From: Pseudomonas sp. GOM7 | GTDB taxonomy: Bacteria > Pseudomonadota > Gammaproteobacteria > Pseudomonadales > Pseudomonadaceae | Reading direction: 5' to 3' | DNA length: 64,000 nucleotides | Assembly (NCBI RefSeq): GCF_026723825.1 | Contig: NZ_CP113519.1 | Coordinates: 1,736,001-1,800,000 of the forward strand | In this document: positions 42,087-50,169 of the stretch, piece after piece | Position numbering within the stretch: the stretch's first letter is position 1 | How the letters are laid out: each line of letters opens with the position of its first letter | The notes under the pieces: generated by a model | Told to the model about the DNA's origin: nothing | The model's database searches: none | The model's input: only the letters and a program-made list of their open reading frames with translations | Position numbers and translations under genes: made by a program

Positions 42087-42226
42087 CAGGTCGTTGAAAA
42101 ACGTAGGCGAGGTAGGCAAGACAAGGCAAAAACAGCCGAAAAAGCGCAGTTTACGTTCTGTAAATGAGCATTTTGAGGCTGTTTTTAACGCAGTATTGCC
42201 AACGTAGGTAGTTTTTCAACGGCCTG
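42087..42226. repeat. MITE-like repeat, copy 2
   Basis: 140 bp with ends CAGGTCGTTGAAAAACG and GTTTTTCAACGGCCTG, flanked by ATAA on both sides (42,083-42,086 and 42,227-42,230). It separates VanR operator 2 from the vanR ribosome site. Confidence 0.85.
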
Positions 42227-42239
42227 ATAAGGAGAGGTC

Positions 42240-42968
42240 ATGAGCAAACCGGGACAACGGGTGCTGGCGCTGTTGCGGCAGATGATCGCCGAGGGCAGTC
42301 TGACGGCGGGCGAACGCATCGCCGAAATCCCCACGGCCGAGCGCCTGGGCGTATCGCGCATGCCGGTACGCATGGCGTTTCGCGTGCTGGAGCAGGAAGG
42401 CCTGCTGATTCGCCATGGCGCACGCGGCTACGCGGTGCGCCAACTGGGCGAAGAGGAACTGGCCGGCGCCGTGGAAGTGCGTGGCGTGCTCGAAGGCCTG
42501 GCCGCACGCCAGGCCGCCGAGCGCGGCGTCTCCGAAGCCGTGCGCGCAGTGCTGCTGGAATGCCTGGCACAAGGCGACCAGCTATTCGACAAGGGCTACC
42601 TGAGCGAAGAAGACCTGACCCGCTATCACGACATCAACCTGCGCTTTCACCAGGCCCTGGTGGAAGCCAGCGGCAACCCGGCCATCGCCACGGCCCTGGC
42701 GCGCAACGACCACCTACCATTCGCCTCGGTCAGCGCCCTGGCCGTGGATCGCGCCCACCTCGATCGCGAATACCGCCGCTTCAACTTCGCCCACCTGCAA
42801 CACCACGCCGCCGTCGACGCCGTACTCGCCGGCCAGGGCGCCCGCGCTGAAGGCATCATGCGCGAACACGCCAACGCCACTTTGCGCTACGCACGGTTGT
42901 TCGGCACGGAGGAGGGCGGTAGTAGCGGGCGGACGGTGATTCAGCGGGGCGCTCAAAAGGCGGAGTAG
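42240..42968 (+). CDS. vanR: VanR, GntR-family (FCD) repressor
   Basis: A 242-residue GntR-type regulator: winged helix (LRQMIAEGSLTAGERIAEIPTAERLGVSRMPVRMAFRVLEQEGLLIRHG) and a FCD effector domain (VEVRGVLEGLAARQAAERG; YHDINLRFHQALVEASGN; HHAAVDAVLAGQGARAEGIMREH). VanR is released from its operator by vanillate. Divergent from vanAB with operators between. The GGAGAGG ribosome site lies just after the MITE, so the gene has a 5' leader made almost entirely of the mobile repeat. Confidence 0.92.
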   Translation: MSKPGQRVLALLRQMIAEGSLTAGERIAEIPTAERLGVSRMPVRMAFRVLEQEGLLIRHGARGYAVRQLGEEELAGAVEVRGVLEGLAARQAAERGVSEAVRAVLLECLAQGDQLFDKGYLSEEDLTRYHDINLRFHQALVEASGNPAIATALARNDHLPFASVSALAVDRAHLDREYRRFNFAHLQHHAAVDAVLAGQGARAEGIMREHANATLRYARLFGTEEGGSSGRTVIQRGAQKAE

Positions 42969-43016
42969 CAAGAGCCTCTTCTGCAACGGCCTGGCTATTC
43001 AGCCGCAGCGAGCTGC

Positions 43017-43037
43017 GTAGCCCGGATGCAATCCGGG
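43017..43037. repeat. Single arm of GTAGCCCGGAT repeat
   Basis: GTAGCCCGGATGCAATCCGG, identical to the left arm of the repeat at 39,666. It marks the last chromosome-type sequence before the second cassette region. Confidence 0.65.
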
Positions 43038-43142
43038 AACCGTGCAGACAGCCTATTCGGTGAGCGCCATGGTGGGAAAACGTTTGAGGACTGCTGATAA
43101 AACTATGATTTGGAAGGCTTTTCAGTACCAGGCGTAACGGCA

Positions 43143-43209
43143 TGGTGCGGAGTTAGATGGAAGGCTCTACTATCGGATTAGTACCGCCTTCCATTTAATC
43201 AGTGTTGAC
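43143..43209 (+). repeat. Cassette-boundary palindromic motif, copy 2
   Basis: GGAGTTAGATGGAAGGC and GCCTTCCATTTAATC form long arms around TCTACTATCGGATTAGTACC, followed by AGTGTTGAC. Nearly the same as the motif at 44,784. Directly precedes the next gene start. Confidence 0.7.
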
Positions 43210-43210
43210 G

Positions 43211-43663
43211 ATGAAGACTATCAAGCACCAGATCGAGATCGAGTGTAGTCAGGAAAAACTGTTTGATATCACTCAAGACTATACAAACAGGCTTGCGTGG
43301 GATCCCTACTTGACGGAAGCCTATTTGCTTGATGGTGCAGAGTGTGCTGATTTGGGTGTCTATTCGTATTGTAAAAATCGTTTCGGTTCGGTAATGGTTT
43401 CTTGTTATATCTCATTCAGTAAACCACATGTGGCGGCTGTGACTATGGTCAGAGGGCCATTGATTCTCAAGCGATTCAGCGGCGCTTGGAATGTCAAACG
43501 ATTAAGTGAAACGCGGAGTTTGCTAGTGTTTACGTATAGTTTTGATTTGAAAGGAGGGTTTATTGGGCGCTTGTTTTTGCCGGTGGCTGTCTATGTGTTT
43601 TCAAAAGATATGAAAAATAGACTTTTAGCCATTAAGCGCTATCTCGAACCAGTAACGGTGTAA
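43211..43663 (+). CDS. SRPBCC-family protein
   Basis: About 150 residues from ATG 43,211. The start IKHQIEIECSQEKLFDITQDYTNRLAWDPYL is characteristic of the START-like SRPBCC (polyketide-cyclase/COQ10-like) fold, followed by strands YSYCKNRFGSVMVSCYISF and a C-terminal amphipathic helix. These proteins bind hydrophobic ligands. No signal peptide. It is AT-rich compared with vanR just upstream. Its start sits right after the palindromic motif, as in a gene cassette. Confidence 0.7.
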   Translation: MKTIKHQIEIECSQEKLFDITQDYTNRLAWDPYLTEAYLLDGAECADLGVYSYCKNRFGSVMVSCYISFSKPHVAAVTMVRGPLILKRFSGAWNVKRLSETRSLLVFTYSFDLKGGFIGRLFLPVAVYVFSKDMKNRLLAIKRYLEPVTV

Positions 43664-43891
43664 TAGATCGTTCTAGTTGACCCGAAAAGTTATGGGTTTT
43701 GGTGGGTAAAGTATCTCGATAAAATAATTTGTTAATTTTTTTGGTTGAGGCCTAATTTATTTGTTATCTGTAAAATTTGGCGGATCTATTTGTTGTGCTC
43801 TTTGTTGGTCTGAAAATATAGCTGTCAGTACTTAATTGCTGTTGGGCAGATTGAGGCGAGATACGTACATTCGACACTGGGAGATAGCGCG

Positions 43892-44587
43892 ATGGCCAAG
43901 ACCGTTCCGTGGTGGACTCTAATTCCAACGGCGCTGTTCGTTGGTTTAGCCGTGTGGGCGATTGATTCACCCGTCGAAAACCCTTCCGCGCAAGAAGTGA
44001 CGATAGCCTTCCCAGGTGGTGGGAAGATCCATGTCCGTTCAGAACGCGAAACATTGGACTTCGAGGCGTTAATGACCAAGTTGTTTAGCGAAGATTACAG
44101 CAGAAACGGGCTGCTCGGCTGGCTACGAGACAGGAAGCATCTGTACTCTCTCGAGACAACAGAGCTCGCGGAAGCCCTCAAAACGAAATTGTGCGATCCG
44201 ATTCCTCTGGAGCCATTGGAGGAGAGGTTAGCCAAAGCTGCCGACTGCGCCTCAAAGCCCGCCGTGGACGCCTTGCGTCGCCTCTCTTCCGAACGTGTCG
44301 TGCCTTTTCATTATGTTGGTTTGCGTGTGCGTGCAGGCATTCAAGCTTCGAGCCCTCATCGGCCTGGCAAGGGACGCGTGAACGTTTGTAGAACGGGACG
44401 ATATGTCGCGCAACGGCTTCAGGTAATTGATCCTATTACGAACCGAGTAATTGAAGTCCAGGCGGGCGGCACATATGAATGTACAGTTGGCGAGTTCCCT
44501 GACATCCAGTTGGATCCCGAGGACGCCAACGAACTCTTCGGGCGTCCCGCAGGTCGGTTAGAGAATGCCATCGCAGTTGTCCTGTAA
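43892..44587 (+). CDS. Hypothetical protein with N-terminal membrane helix
   Basis: A 231-residue protein. One hydrophobic segment near the start (VPWWTLIPTALFVGLAVWAI) would anchor it with the rest in the periplasm; a beta-rich part (VTIAFPGGGKIHVRSERETLDFEAL) and a helical middle follow. No family recognised. It lies between the two palindromic motifs; 228 AT-rich bases before it contain no gene. An association with the KAP NTPase that follows is possible but only positional. Confidence 0.6.
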   Translation: MAKTVPWWTLIPTALFVGLAVWAIDSPVENPSAQEVTIAFPGGGKIHVRSERETLDFEALMTKLFSEDYSRNGLLGWLRDRKHLYSLETTELAEALKTKLCDPIPLEPLEERLAKAADCASKPAVDALRRLSSERVVPFHYVGLRVRAGIQASSPHRPGKGRVNVCRTGRYVAQRLQVIDPITNRVIEVQAGGTYECTVGEFPDIQLDPEDANELFGRPAGRLENAIAVVL

Positions 44588-44783
44588 GTATGTATTGCTG
44601 CTCTGCAATAGAAAGGAAAAGATAGCAAATTTATTTTTGCGGAAGTAAATTTCATCTTTTTTGTGTTTTTGTACAGTAGTAATGGTAGAGCAAAAAGAGG
44701 AAGTCAGGCGAATACGTTGGCAGCTCAGTAGGTGAGTGGTAAGTAGTTGATTTAATTTGTTTTTTCTGCGGTGGTCATGCCGA

Positions 44784-44851
44784 TGGTGCGGAGTTAGATG
44801 GAAGGCTCTACTATCGTGTTAGTACCGCCTTCCATCTAATCACTGTTAGGC
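44784..44851 (+). repeat. Cassette-boundary palindromic motif, copy 3
   Basis: GGAGTTAGATGGAAGGC ... GCCTTCCATCTAATC then ACTGTTAGGC. The central TCTACTATCGTGTTAGTACC agrees with copy 2 in 17 of 20 positions. The KAP NTPase gene starts 11 bases later. Confidence 0.75.
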
Positions 44852-44862
44852 AATCAAAAATC

Positions 44863-47022
44863 ATGTATTGGATGCGCACCATGTTTTTACGGAAGAAGGA
44901 AGATTCGGTAGTTCAAGAAATCGAAAATTCTTCTGTGCCTGAGGAAGAGCAGAAAACGGCAAGAATTACCGCAGATAATCCAATTACTACAGCAGAGGAA
45001 GATGCGCTTGGACGACTCAAGCCTGCTTCATCATTTGCTGAACAAGTATTAACTCTTGATTGTAGCGAAGGAGTGGTTGTCGGTGTGTTAGGACCCTGGG
45101 GATCAGGGAAAACGTCGTTCGTAAATTTGTCCCAGTCTTTTCTAAGGGAATTAGGCGTAACGGTACTTGAATTTAATCCATGGATGTTCAGTGGAGCAGA
45201 TCAACTTGTTCAATCGTTTTTCATAGAGCTATCTGCTCAACTAAAGCTCCGTCCTGAACTATCTGAAATTGGAGAGCTTATTGAGGAGTATGGTGATACT
45301 TTTTCTGGCTTGGGTTGGTTGCCACTAGTAGGGCCATGGATTGAACGGGGACGAGTCGTAACGGACCTCGTTGCTAAGGCATTGCAGCGGAAAAAGAAAG
45401 GTGTTAAATCAAGCCAAAATAGGGTACGCCGATCCCTCAAGAAAATAGATAAGCCAATAGTCGTTATATTGGATGACATAGATCGCTTATCGACCCAAGA
45501 AATACGCGATGTATTCAAATTGGTTCGATTAACCGCAAACTTCCCGAATATCATCTATTTGTTAGCTTTTGACCGCTATCGTGTCGAACAAGCTCTGGGG
45601 GAACAAGGAATTCCGGGGCGGGACTATCTCGAGAAAATACTCCAAATAGCAATTGATCTACCCGCAATTCCAGAGCATGTACTGAATACGCAGATATTCA
45701 AAGCAATAGATGCTGCACTTGAAGATATCGAGAACACAGGGAGATTTGATTCAGACCTTTGGCCAGATGTCTTCATGGAGGTGATTCGCCCACTAATAAG
45801 AAATATGAGAGATGTTCGTCGATATGCAGCAGCTATACATTGCACTGCAAGAGATATAGGGGCTCAAGTTGCACTGGTTGATGTGTTGGCATTAGAAGCA
45901 GTACGAGTTTTTCTCCCAGATGTATTTCATAGTTTGCACTCTTCTGTGGATGGACTGACAACGACCGCAAGCGGATATGGCTACCGTGAAGAATCCCCAG
46001 AACTGAAAAATCAGATCGATAATCTGGTAGCAAAAGGAGGAGAGCACGAAGAAAGCATACGTAACTTGGTCAGGCGATTATTTCCTGGTGGCGAACGGCA
46101 TTTAGGTGGCTCACATTATGGTGGAGATTGGAGTAATCGTTGGCTCAAGGAAAGACGGGTAGCTCATGTAGAAGTGCTTCGTTACTACTTAGAGCGCGCT
46201 GCGGGTGAGAAACTACAGGCTTTCTCTAACGCCGAGATTGCTTGGTCGTTGATCTCCGATAAAACTGAGTTCGAGACTTATTTAAAATCGCTGCCCTTAG
46301 ATCAATTACAGGACATTATTTCGTCACTTGAAGCGTATGAAGATGATTTTGCTGATCAACATGTTATCCCCGGGACGGTGGTTTTGCTAAATCTGCTTCC
46401 ACAGCTTCCAGATCGTCAACGCGGAATGTTTGATCTAGACACAAGGCTCGTTGTTGGAAGAGTTGTTTACCGGCTCATCCGCGCACTTAAAGAACCAGAA
46501 GTCATTGAGGCCGCAGTTAAGGAAATACTGCCCCAGATACAATCTTTGTCTTCAAGGCAAGAACTTATAACTGACGTTGGTTATCGAGAAGGGGCAGGTC
46601 ACAAGCTGGTTTCTGAGGAGGCCGCGAAAGCTTTTGAAGTGGAATGGCGAGCCCAGGTTCGTTCTGCCAGCGCCGACGAACTAGCAAGCGAAACTGATTT
46701 ACTAAGGACGATGTTGCTTGTTAAAAGGGAAGCAGACCCAGACGAGCCAGATTTAATGGTTCCGGACTCCACGGATGTCACATATGCGCTACTGAAAAGC
46801 GCAAGAAGCGAGGTTAGGAGTCAGTCAATGGGAAGTCGTGCTGTGCGGCTAAAACCGAGACTTGCATGGGATATATTGATCGATCTGTATGGCGATGAAA
46901 ATGTACTGCGAGATCGAATCGATCAACTGAAAGCGTCTCCACCGGATGAAATTGGGGATTTATTTGAATTGGCAGATAAATATCTTTCTGGGTGGAGGCC
47001 TAAAGATTTTGGTGATGAGTAG
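44863..47022 (+). CDS. KAP-family P-loop NTPase
   Basis: A 719-residue protein. Walker A is GPWGSGKT (residues 77-84), Walker B PIVVILDDIDRLS (about 198-210), and VLEFNPWMFSGADQLVQSFF is the KAP-specific segment after Walker A; LVRLTANFPNIIYLLAFDRYRVEQAL is the sensor region. The C-terminal 350 residues are helical and unrecognised. No clear membrane insertion, unlike many KAP proteins (a weak hydrophobic stretch lies near 150-160). KAP NTPases occur in many candidate phage-defence loci. The gene lies directly after the palindromic motif and ends 15 bases before an attC, so it behaves as a very large cassette. AT-rich. Confidence 0.85.
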   Translation: MYWMRTMFLRKKEDSVVQEIENSSVPEEEQKTARITADNPITTAEEDALGRLKPASSFAEQVLTLDCSEGVVVGVLGPWGSGKTSFVNLSQSFLRELGVTVLEFNPWMFSGADQLVQSFFIELSAQLKLRPELSEIGELIEEYGDTFSGLGWLPLVGPWIERGRVVTDLVAKALQRKKKGVKSSQNRVRRSLKKIDKPIVVILDDIDRLSTQEIRDVFKLVRLTANFPNIIYLLAFDRYRVEQALGEQGIPGRDYLEKILQIAIDLPAIPEHVLNTQIFKAIDAALEDIENTGRFDSDLWPDVFMEVIRPLIRNMRDVRRYAAAIHCTARDIGAQVALVDVLALEAVRVFLPDVFHSLHSSVDGLTTTASGYGYREESPELKNQIDNLVAKGGEHEESIRNLVRRLFPGGERHLGGSHYGGDWSNRWLKERRVAHVEVLRYYLERAAGEKLQAFSNAEIAWSLISDKTEFETYLKSLPLDQLQDIISSLEAYEDDFADQHVIPGTVVLLNLLPQLPDRQRGMFDLDTRLVVGRVVYRLIRALKEPEVIEAAVKEILPQIQSLSSRQELITDVGYREGAGHKLVSEEAAKAFEVEWRAQVRSASADELASETDLLRTMLLVKREADPDEPDLMVPDSTDVTYALLKSARSEVRSQSMGSRAVRLKPRLAWDILIDLYGDENVLRDRIDQLKASPPDEIGDLFELADKYLSGWRPKDFGDE

Positions 47023-47037
47023 CAATTGGCGAAATTT

Positions 47038-47053
47038 GCCTAACAATGCCTAT
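47038..47053 (+). repeat. attC site B1, proximal part (interrupted by IS)
   Basis: GCCTAACAATGCCTAT, the beginning of the site that resumes at 47,819. Its two parts together correspond to attC A3. Confidence 0.8.
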
Positions 47054-47818
47054 ATGGACTACCCCCACAAGTAGTGAGCAATAGCTTTTCGATCCTGTCG
47101 TCAGCGCGGTTGCATTCGTATATCCGGCCTGTTCTGGGCTCTTGCGCCCTGGCCATTCTGTAGTTCGCGCAGCGGGGGCCAAGCGTTCAATCGATCACGG
47201 GGATCATCATTGTTATCGGCCTTGTTCCGCTGCAGGACTCGCCTGTTCCGACAGTTTCGCTATTCACTGCAACCACAAGAAAACCATCACTCCCTTACTG
47301 ATTACCCCCGCCGCCAGACGGGCTTGACGCTCTGCCAATTGCCACTGAACCGCTGCTCATGGCACCACACCGCCCAGCAGATCCGCACCAGCTTGTTGGC
47401 CAGCGCCATAGCACCCTTGTTGTGGCCGATCCGCGCTGCCGTCTGCACAGCCCAGCGCTGCAACAGCATCAGCTTTTCCGGCGTTTGGGCCTGGCAGCGT
47501 TTTGCGGCGAGTATGGTTGCACGTAGCGAGGATGCAGCTGCTTCACCCAATGACCTAGCGATTGCGCCAACCGTCCCCAGTAATGCGCTGTGCCGCAGGC
47601 CTCCATCACCCACTCGACCGGCTCGGCCTGCTCCTGTATATATCGTCGGAACGCCTCTCGGTTCAGCCGCTTGCGCTGCACCACCTGGCCGTAACGGACA
47701 CTCTCGGCAACATGGTAAACGGACTTGGCCAGATCAACAGCGATGCGCTTCATAACGGCTCTCCCAATTTCGGCTATCACAGTGCTCCGGTATAGAACTG
47801 TGGCGTGGGAGAGTCCAT
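47054..47818 (-). mobile_element. IS1111-group element in attC, second copy, internally deleted
   Basis: Outer ends ATGGACTACCCCCAC (left) and GTGGGAGAGTCCAT (right). Inserted between TAT and TACAGCA of attC B1, the same place and orientation relative to attC as the copy at 12,992. About 765 bp remain: the N-terminal coding part, a deletion, then the last 60-70 codons and about 250 bases of non-coding 3' sequence. Confidence 0.85.
47302..47756 (-). pseudogene. IS110/IS1111 transposase with central deletion
   Basis: From ATG 47,756 the first 80 or so residues (MKRIAVDLAKSVYHVAESV to LHPRYVQPYS) agree with the copy at 13,057. Then about 190 codons, including the last catalytic acidic residues and most of the Transposase_20 domain, are gone. 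Reading continues in another frame with CQAQTPEKLMLLQRWAV and RIGHNKGAMALANKLVRICW, the true C-terminus. Non-functional. Confidence 0.85.
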
Positions 47819-47888
47819 TACAGCATTCAAAGCGCTCACTTCGTTCGCTGGGACCGGCGAAGCCGGCCCCTTAGCTTAATCGTTAGAG
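47819..47888 (+). repeat. attC site B1, distal part
   Basis: TACAGCATTCAAAGCGCTCA ... CCTTAGCTTAATCGTTAGAG. Inverse of attC A3 with few changes. Confidence 0.85.
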
Positions 47889-47903
47889 CTCTAGGAGCAG
47901 ACC

Positions 47904-48149
47904 GTGATCAATGACCATGGACTAGCAGTGGAAGTCTCAAGAATTCTTCTAGAGGTGAGTGGGCGAATAGACGAGACGGTCGCCCTTGTTCACCAGCAGA
48001 GTTCAGAACCTGAATCACAAGAGTACTGTCGCGCAGCAGGTGCAATCATGGGCTCCATTCTTACGGAAATTCTCAACCCTATATTTCAAAGCCATCCGGA
48101 CATTGCACCACTGGAGTTGCAAAGCTTTTACATTCGCCCTGAAAAATAG
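47904..48149 (+). CDS. Cassette-encoded hypothetical protein
   Basis: An 81-residue, mostly helical soluble protein (MINDHGLAVEVSRILLEVSGRIDETVALVHQQSS...). No family recognised. An AGGAG sequence 8 bases before the ATG serves as ribosome site. It lies between attC B1 and B2 in cassette orientation. Confidence 0.6.
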   Translation: MINDHGLAVEVSRILLEVSGRIDETVALVHQQSSEPESQEYCRAAGAIMGSILTEILNPIFQSHPDIAPLELQSFYIRPEK

Positions 48150-48201
48150 GCCCGAAGGCAGATAACAGTGCGGATTCAGCGCTTACATGTGACGCCGAGC
48201 A

Positions 48202-48279
48202 ACTCTAACACTTGTTCAAGTCGCTCGCTTCGCTCACTTCGGGGCCGGCTAAAGCCGGCCCCTTAACCAAACGTTAGAG
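48202..48279 (+). repeat. attC site B2
   Basis: Begins ACTCTAACACTTGTTCAAG and ends CCTTAACCAAACGTTAGAG with inner GGCCGGCTAAAGCCGGCC. Confidence 0.88.
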
Positions 48280-48284
48280 GTCAT

Positions 48285-48713
48285 ATGCTCAGCAAGCGAA
48301 CTCTCGGATTCCTTGAAGGCTTGGCAAACGCTTCTAGTGCTGTTTACACAGAGGGCGGTCTTCTATTTACATTCAAATTTGGCTACCAGCAGGCGCATAA
48401 CTGCTCAATCACTTCGTTAAGAGAATCCTTAGTTACAGCTGGCCGACAGTTCTTGGAACTCACCGAAAAAGATATTCAAGATCTAGGTCGTTTCTTCCAG
48501 GGCTCGCTTGGTCAATACACCAAAGAAACGCCATCTCAAGATGCTCAGGAAATCGCTAGGTCTTTGGTTGAACGCCTTCACCACGACCTTCAATTCGACT
48601 CAGCATCTCTGGTGGTTGAAGACGAGAACTACGGTATGACGGTGCAACTTGAGATGGTTCAGCGTCTCAATAATGGCCTCTACAGCTTGGAAATCTGGTG
48701 GTCCGTCGATTGA
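48285..48713 (+). CDS. Cassette-encoded hypothetical protein
   Basis: A 142-residue soluble protein with mixed helix and strand (FLEGLANASSAVYTEGGLLFTFKFGYQQAHN; LELTEKDIQDLGRFFQGSLG; YSLEIWWSVD at the end). No family recognised. Starts 6 bases after attC B2 and stops at the edge of B3, so coding sequence fills the whole cassette. Confidence 0.65.
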   Translation: MLSKRTLGFLEGLANASSAVYTEGGLLFTFKFGYQQAHNCSITSLRESLVTAGRQFLELTEKDIQDLGRFFQGSLGQYTKETPSQDAQEIARSLVERLHHDLQFDSASLVVEDENYGMTVQLEMVQRLNNGLYSLEIWWSVD

Positions 48714-48789
48714 CCTCTAACACCTGGTTCAAACCGTTCGCTTCGCTCACTGGGACGGGCTAAAGCCCGCCCCTTAACCAAACGTTATG
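48714..48789 (+). repeat. attC site B3
   Basis: Begins CCTCTAACACCTGGTTCAAA and ends CTTAACCAAACGTTATGAG with inner GGGCTAAAGCCC. Confidence 0.88.
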
Positions 48790-49122
48790 AGCATGAATAT
48801 AGAATCCCGTGCCATCGCACTACAAAATGCCGTGATATCCATCTTGCTGCGCCTTGCAGTTATCACCTCTCCACTCTGGGCACCGCTATTAGCTGGATAT
48901 TCTTTTATGCTTTATGGCCTAATGTTTGGCCGTGTTTCCAAAAACATCTCAGAGGGCGGGGTTGCCCTAGCTGGAGTGACGGCCTTTATTGCTGGAATTT
49001 TTGCCATACTTCTACTGCCAATTAGGTCATGGATAATAAGAATCATCGTCCTCATCCCGTACCTATGCATTGCACCGGTTATAATATATTTCAGTGGGTG
49101 GGCAGGCATGCTAATAAATTGA
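48787..49122 (+). CDS. Cassette-encoded membrane protein
   Basis: 111 residues with about three membrane helices (AVISILLRLAVITSPLWAPLLAGYSF, GVALAGVTAFIAGIFAILLLP, IIRIIVLIPYLCIAPVIIYFSGWAG). The first ATG (48,787) is formed by the last bases of attC B3 itself (GTTATGAG); a second in-frame ATG is at 48,793. No family recognised. Confidence 0.65.
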   Translation: MSMNIESRAIALQNAVISILLRLAVITSPLWAPLLAGYSFMLYGLMFGRVSKNISEGGVALAGVTAFIAGIFAILLLPIRSWIIRIIVLIPYLCIAPVIIYFSGWAGMLIN

Positions 49123-49129
49123 CCACGCA

Positions 49130-49197
49130 CGCTCATAACTACTGGTTCAAATCGCTCGCTGGGATCGATAAAGCCGGCCCCTTAACCAAACGTTAGA
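49130..49197 (+). repeat. attC site B4, shortened
   Basis: Begins GCTCATAACTACTGGTTCAA and ends CCTTAACCAAACGTTAGAG, with the middle reduced (GGGATCGATAAAGCCGGCC), so the inner stem is partly lost. Confidence 0.8.
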
Positions 49198-49208
49198 GAA
49201 CTCTACGC

Positions 49209-49472
49209 ATGCAAAGTAATATTGTCCAAACTTTCTTGATGGCAATATTTTTCTTTCTAAGCCTTTCAGTTCTAGCAGAGCCAAGCAAGGAAGAATTTGA
49301 AAGGCAAGTAGAAATAGAAAAGACAGAAATGCATTCTGACAAATCAGCAGTTGAAGCTGCTTACGCTTTTTGCAAAAACCTCACTGAGGCGGAGAAAATC
49401 AAAAAAATAACGTGCATTGCATTTGATAAATATAAAAGTGATAAGCTTAGAGAGCTACTAAACTCCGAGTAG
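49209..49472 (+). CDS. Cassette-encoded small exported protein
   Basis: 87 residues with a signal peptide (VQTFLMAIFFFLSLSVLAEPS, cleavage after LAE or LA) and a short, Lys/Glu-rich mature part with two cysteines (AFCKNL, KITCIA) that could form one disulfide. Probably periplasmic. No family recognised. Confidence 0.6.
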   Translation: MQSNIVQTFLMAIFFFLSLSVLAEPSKEEFERQVEIEKTEMHSDKSAVEAAYAFCKNLTEAEKIKKITCIAFDKYKSDKLRELLNSE

Positions 49473-49480
49473 TATAATTT

Positions 49481-49555
49481 CTGACAACAGCATTTAAAAC
49501 GCTCGCTCCGCTCGCTGGGACGGGCTAAAGCTCGCCCCTTAACCAAGCGTTAGTG
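49481..49555 (+). repeat. attC site B5
   Basis: Begins CTGACAACAGCATTTAAAAC and ends CTTAACCAAGCGTTAGTG. The last recognisable site of array B. Confidence 0.8.
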
Positions 49556-49691
49556 ACGGAAAAGTTGACAGTTATTTGTTGTGCTCTTCGTTGTTTGGGG
49601 AAGGGAACTGTCGCATTTAAGGTGTTCTCGATAAATGAAATTTCTCACCTGAATGGGTGATTTTTCAGCTCCATACCGTGCAGGGTTAAAG

Positions 49692-50105
49692 ATGAACAAA
49701 TCTGAACTATCGAATCTCTACCGAGACTACATCGACTGCTTGAACCAGCAGGATTGGCTTTCGTTGGGGCGCTTTGTTCATGAGGAGGCTACTCATAACG
49801 GCGTGCACCTCGGCGTGTCAGGCTACCAGCGCATGCTGGAGAAAGACTTTTCCGAGATACCGGATCTTTCCTTCAATATCGAGTTACTGGCTTGCGATCC
49901 TCCGTACATAGCCAGCCGGCTTCGCTTCAACTGTACGCCCAGGGAGAAATTCCTTGGCCTGGATGTTTGCGGAAGAAGGGTGTCCTTTACCGAGAATGTC
50001 TTCTACGAGTTCCGCGACGGAAAGATCGTGCAGGTTTGGTCCGTCATCGACAAGGCGGCTATCGAGGCGCAGCTCCTTAGCCCTGGCGACCCGAACCAGT
50101 CCTGA
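49692..50105 (+). CDS. SnoaL-like (NTF2 fold) protein
   Basis: About 137 residues from ATG 49,692. The pattern LYRDYIDCLNQQDWLSLGRFVHEEATHNGVHLGVSGYQRMLEKDF and the final FYEFRDGKIVQVWSVIDKAAIEAQL are those of SnoaL/ester-cyclase-like NTF2 proteins, a small cone-shaped fold binding hydrophobic ligands. Function unknown. GC content is back near chromosomal level; whether it is the last cassette or resident sequence is undecided, since no attC follows it. Confidence 0.75.
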   Translation: MNKSELSNLYRDYIDCLNQQDWLSLGRFVHEEATHNGVHLGVSGYQRMLEKDFSEIPDLSFNIELLACDPPYIASRLRFNCTPREKFLGLDVCGRRVSFTENVFYEFRDGKIVQVWSVIDKAAIEAQLLSPGDPNQS

Positions 50106-50169
50106 CCTCTCAATCGAGCGAACGCCTGCTCGCGGCGGTGCTCATGTCGAACCGTCGGCGGGCGCAACG

